Of a DNA stretch of 7,642 nt, positions 5,545 to 7,642 are shown piece by piece (position 1 is the stretch's first letter; every line of letters begins with the position of its first letter). Source of the DNA: Bacillota bacterium (GTDB lineage Bacteria > Bacillota > Clostridia > Peptostreptococcales > Anaerovoracaceae). The stretch lies in NCBI GenBank assembly GCA_030535715.1, contig JAUNRL010000047.1, positions 1 through 7,642 of the forward strand, in the 5' to 3' direction. The notes under the pieces were generated by a model. The model saw only the letters and a list, made by a program, of their open reading frames with translations. It was not told the DNA's origin and did no database searches. The position numbers and the translations under genes were made by a program.

Positions 5545-7544
5545 AATGGAGATCAGGCACAGGCAACCGCATCCTTGCGTTGACCGCGACCGCAGTCCTC
5601 GCTCTGACCGTGAGCACCGTGCCGGCGTTCGCCGCAGACGCCGGGATGGCGAAAGAGGAGACGGTCTACGTGGTGACCGATCCGTCCGGCGTTCCGGAAG
5701 ACATTACGGTCAGCGATCATCTGAAGAACAGCATGAGGGCGGATACGATCAACGACGAAACCGATCTGACGGAGATCGAGAACGTCAAGGGCGACGAAAC
5801 CTTCAGCAAGGGAAAAGAGAATCAGATCATCTGGAAGGCCGGCGGCAAGGATATCTATTACGACGGGAAATCCGCCGGAAAACTCCCGGTGATCATGCAG
5901 ATCACCTATACGCTGGACGGAGAGCAGGTTTCGGGAGAGGAACTGGAAGGAAAGAGCGGACAGGTGAAGATGACCTTTGATTTTGAAAACACCGCCACCG
6001 TCAATGTGAACGGCCGCAACACGGTGGTGCCGTTCCTCGCCCTCACCGGATTCATCATCCGGGACAACTGTCTGACGGATGTCACCATCGACAACGGCAA
6101 GATCCTGGACGACGGGAACAAGCAGATCGTCGTGGGCATGGCGGCCCCTGGATTGCGGGAAGCCCTCCGTCTTGACCGCCTTGATGTGGATGTGGATCTG
6201 AGCGACAGCTTCACCATCCGGGGAACGGCGGATGATTTCTCCGTGCAGGATATGATGACCGTGGTGACCAACTCGATCTTTGAAGATCTGGACGGAGAGG
6301 ACCTGCCCGATCTGGATTACGATGATCAGATTAAACAGCTGGACAAAGGAGCGAAGGCGCTGGTCAGCGGTTCCGATCTCCTCTACCGGGGGATTCATAC
6401 CATGAACGGCAGTATGCCGAAACTGGAAAGTGGTGTGGATCAGCTGAAGTCCGGCGCCAATCGACTCAGCGACGGTACCGGCGACGCCCGTGAGGGCGCG
6501 GAAAAACTTAACGGCGGCCTCAGCACTCTGGGGGAACAGCTGAAGGAAAGCATGGGAAATGTGGTGACGGCCACGAGCCAGCTGGAGACAGGAACGGACA
6601 ACGTGCTGGCGGGACTGGGAACGATCAAGGCCGGCCTGGACGGAACCGAAACCAATCCTGGCGCGATCAGCAGCCTGACAAACGCAGCTGATCTGATCAA
6701 AAAGTACGTCCCCAATGACGTCTCCGGCAACAGCGTGGAAACCATGGAGGTGAAGAGTGCATCGGATGCGGACGAGGCGGCCGCCCTGGCGGAATACCTG
6801 AAGGAAGTGGATGCGGCGGTCAGCAAGCATTCCGACGCACTGAAGGCGGCCGGATACGGGGATTTGGTGGATAAAACCGGAACCATGAAGTCTTATGCGC
6901 AGAAACTGGCCGGCGACACGTCCGACGATTCCTCCGCCGGAAAGAAAGCGGAAAGCCAGATGGCGGCACAGGCAGGCGGCCAGGACGAGGAACTGAAAAA
7001 CGCGCTGAAGCTGGTCAACGGCGTGAAGGCCGGGCTGGCCGAGTCCTCCAAAGCGCTGGGCGTCTATGAACCGGAAAAGGGACAGCAGCAGGACACCATC
7101 ATCGGCGGCCTGACCGTAGTCGATGTTGGCCTGGGTCAGCTGAATAATACTGTCTCCCAGGCCATTGCTCCGGAGGGTGCGCTGTCCACCGGCCTTGACC
7201 AGTTGACCAAAGGAAGCCGGTCACTGGTCGGCGGCGAGAAGCAGCTGGCTGCCGGCGCGAAGGGCCTGGCGGACGCCATGAATTCTCTGGAGGACAATAC
7301 CTACCGGCTCTCCGACGGGGTGAGCCGCCTCAATGACGGTTCCCGGCAGCTGCGGGACGGCATGGGAGGACTGTATCAGGAGGGTATCCGAAAAATCGTC
7401 GATCTCTACAATGGAGATCTGAAGGGGTCCATCGATGACCTGCGGGACACCATCGATGCCGGTCAGGAGTATAAGTCCTTTACCCGGCTGCCTGACGGCA
7501 TGGACGGCAAGGTCAAATTCATCTATAAGACATCCATCTACTAG
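5541..7544 (+). CDS. Secreted Leu-x-x-Gly heptad-repeat protein, MMPL partner (YhgE/Pip-related repeats)
   Basis: This exported protein of 667 residues probably works beside the MMPL transporter; its exact function is unknown. Residues 1-31 form a classical signal peptide (basic start, hydrophobic 11-27, cleavage after A29-F30-A31). Residues 36-262 look like a beta-rich domain, with KEETVYVVTDPSG, IENVKGDE and a single cysteine, C177. Residues 267-333 contain ten heptads in one register, with L, M or A at 267, 274, 281 and so on to 330, mostly followed by Gly three residues later. A short run lies at 348-368, an Ala-rich helical region at about 376-545, and nine more in-register heptads at 555-614. 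This is the xxxLxxG repeat also seen in YhgE/Pip proteins. The protein ends with DGMDGKVKFIYKTSIY, which resembles the natural C terminus of clostridial relatives as I remember them. Unlike YhgE/Pip it has no transmembrane segment apart from the signal peptide, and no lipobox or sortase motif. Structural roles as rod, stalk or adaptor are inference. Confidence 0.8.
   Translation: MKWRSGTGNRILALTATAVLALTVSTVPAFAADAGMAKEETVYVVTDPSGVPEDITVSDHLKNSMRADTINDETDLTEIENVKGDETFSKGKENQIIWKAGGKDIYYDGKSAGKLPVIMQITYTLDGEQVSGEELEGKSGQVKMTFDFENTATVNVNGRNTVVPFLALTGFIIRDNCLTDVTIDNGKILDDGNKQIVVGMAAPGLREALRLDRLDVDVDLSDSFTIRGTADDFSVQDMMTVVTNSIFEDLDGEDLPDLDYDDQIKQLDKGAKALVSGSDLLYRGIHTMNGSMPKLESGVDQLKSGANRLSDGTGDAREGAEKLNGGLSTLGEQLKESMGNVVTATSQLETGTDNVLAGLGTIKAGLDGTETNPGAISSLTNAADLIKKYVPNDVSGNSVETMEVKSASDADEAAALAEYLKEVDAAVSKHSDALKAAGYGDLVDKTGTMKSYAQKLAGDTSDDSSAGKKAESQMAAQAGGQDEELKNALKLVNGVKAGLAESSKALGVYEPEKGQQQDTIIGGLTVVDVGLGQLNNTVSQAIAPEGALSTGLDQLTKGSRSLVGGEKQLAAGAKGLADAMNSLEDNTYRLSDGVSRLNDGSRQLRDGMGGLYQEGIRKIVDLYNGDLKGSIDDLRDTIDAGQEYKSFTRLPDGMDGKVKFIYKTSIY
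6339..6539 (+). repeat. First Leu-x-x-Gly heptad block (protein residues 267-333)
   Basis: This is a coding repeat with a 21-bp period: ten heptads in unbroken register with L, M or A at 267, 274, 281, 288, 295, 302, 309, 316, 323 and 330. Gly follows at +3 in eight of them (270, 277, 284, 298, 305, 312, 319, 326). It is conserved at protein level rather than as DNA repeats, so it reflects selection for a helical rod and not a recent tandem duplication. Confidence 0.8.
7203..7385 (+). repeat. Second Leu-x-x-Gly heptad block (protein residues 555-615)
   Basis: Nine heptads in unbroken register have Leu at 555, 562, 569, 576, 583, 590, 597, 604 and 611, with Gly at +3 in six of them. It is similar in length to the first block and lies about 220 residues later, so the two could pair as an antiparallel helical hairpin (inference). 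Confidence 0.8.
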
Positions 7545-7612
7545 TGCCGGGCCGTTTCGCGAATCGAAAATGCAGGCGCTGCGCCGGGGGGGGGAAGACG
7601 GGAAAAGACTCC
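7545..7612. other. Short intergenic stretch with a G9 run
   Basis: No convincing gene or T-tailed terminator hairpin follows the stop at 7542-7544. The stretch holds a TCGCGA palindrome near 7557, a GC-rich segment (GGCGCTGCGCC, 7575-7585) and nine consecutive G at 7586-7594. A 22-codon ATG frame starting at 7570 has no ribosome binding site and ends inside the promoter, so it is not called as a gene. Confidence 0.5.
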
Positions 7613-7641
7613 TTGCCACAGGTTGTCGGCGGTGGTAGAAT
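7613..7641 (+). promoter_or_regulatory. Near-consensus sigma-A promoter with extended -10, for a gene beyond the window
   Basis: TTGCCA (7613-7618) and TAGAAT (7636-7641) each match 5 of 6 consensus bases with the ideal 17-bp spacer. TGG directly before the -10 (7633-7635) forms an extended -10 (TGnTAnAAT). The start would be just past the right edge, so the downstream gene or RNA cannot be identified. Confidence 0.7.
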
Positions 7642-7642
7642 A

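Noticed and set aside
5553..6830. 425-codon open frame on the minus strand opposite the heptad-repeat gene
   Set aside because: It has a low-complexity, His/Val/Arg-rich translation, no ribosome binding site of its own, and is fully opposite a well-supported gene.
6339..7385. Heptad region as a DNA tandem repeat or recent duplication
   Set aside because: The 21-bp periodicity is only at amino-acid level; adjacent units differ at most base positions, so it is a constrained protein repeat.
7570..7638. 22-codon frame after the heptad-repeat gene
   Set aside because: It has no ribosome binding site, runs through the G9 tract and ends in the -10 of the edge promoter.

Overview
The window looks like chromosomal DNA from a GC-rich, monoderm Firmicute, most probably a member of the Clostridia. 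The evidence is strong Shine-Dalgarno sites, a short-leader lipoprotein of the BMP/PnrA family, a Firmicute-type pyrimidine-nucleoside phosphorylase, an M29 aminopeptidase, and an MMPL exporter paired with a secreted Leu-x-x-Gly heptad protein, a pairing I know mainly from clostridial genomes. No species can be named. I see no rRNA, tRNA, CRISPR array, insertion sequence or phage gene.

Layout. (1) Bases 1-928 hold the 3' part of a pyrimidine-nucleoside phosphorylase gene, cut by the left edge. Its stop overlaps (ATGA) the start of a BMP/PnrA-type nucleoside-binding lipoprotein gene (925-2037). Together they make a translationally coupled nucleoside capture and phosphorolysis pair. (2) A 60-bp convergent gap (2038-2097) with a hairpin separates them from a minus-strand M29 aminopeptidase gene (2098-3192). 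It has a clear sigma-A promoter and a strong ribosome binding site. (3) A 240-bp divergent intergenic region (3193-3432) holds that promoter and three inverted repeats. The best is a 21-bp near-perfect operator-like palindrome at 3341-3361, in front of the rightward operon. (4) The rightward operon encodes a 703-residue MMPL/RND-superfamily transporter (3433-5544). It overlaps by ATGA a 667-residue secreted protein (5541-7544) with a beta-like N-terminal domain and two long in-register LxxG heptad blocks. (5) The last 98 bp contain a G9 run and, at the very edge, a near-consensus promoter with extended -10 for a gene outside the window.

How they work together. The first pair would bind nucleosides at the cell surface and cleave pyrimidine nucleosides to base plus (deoxy)ribose-1-phosphate. 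The aminopeptidase is a separate peptide-turnover unit. The MMPL-heptad pair is the most interesting part: a proton-driven exporter translationally coupled to an exported, unanchored helical rod protein, behind an operator-like palindrome whose regulator is not in the window. The substrate and the role of the rod protein cannot be read from sequence.
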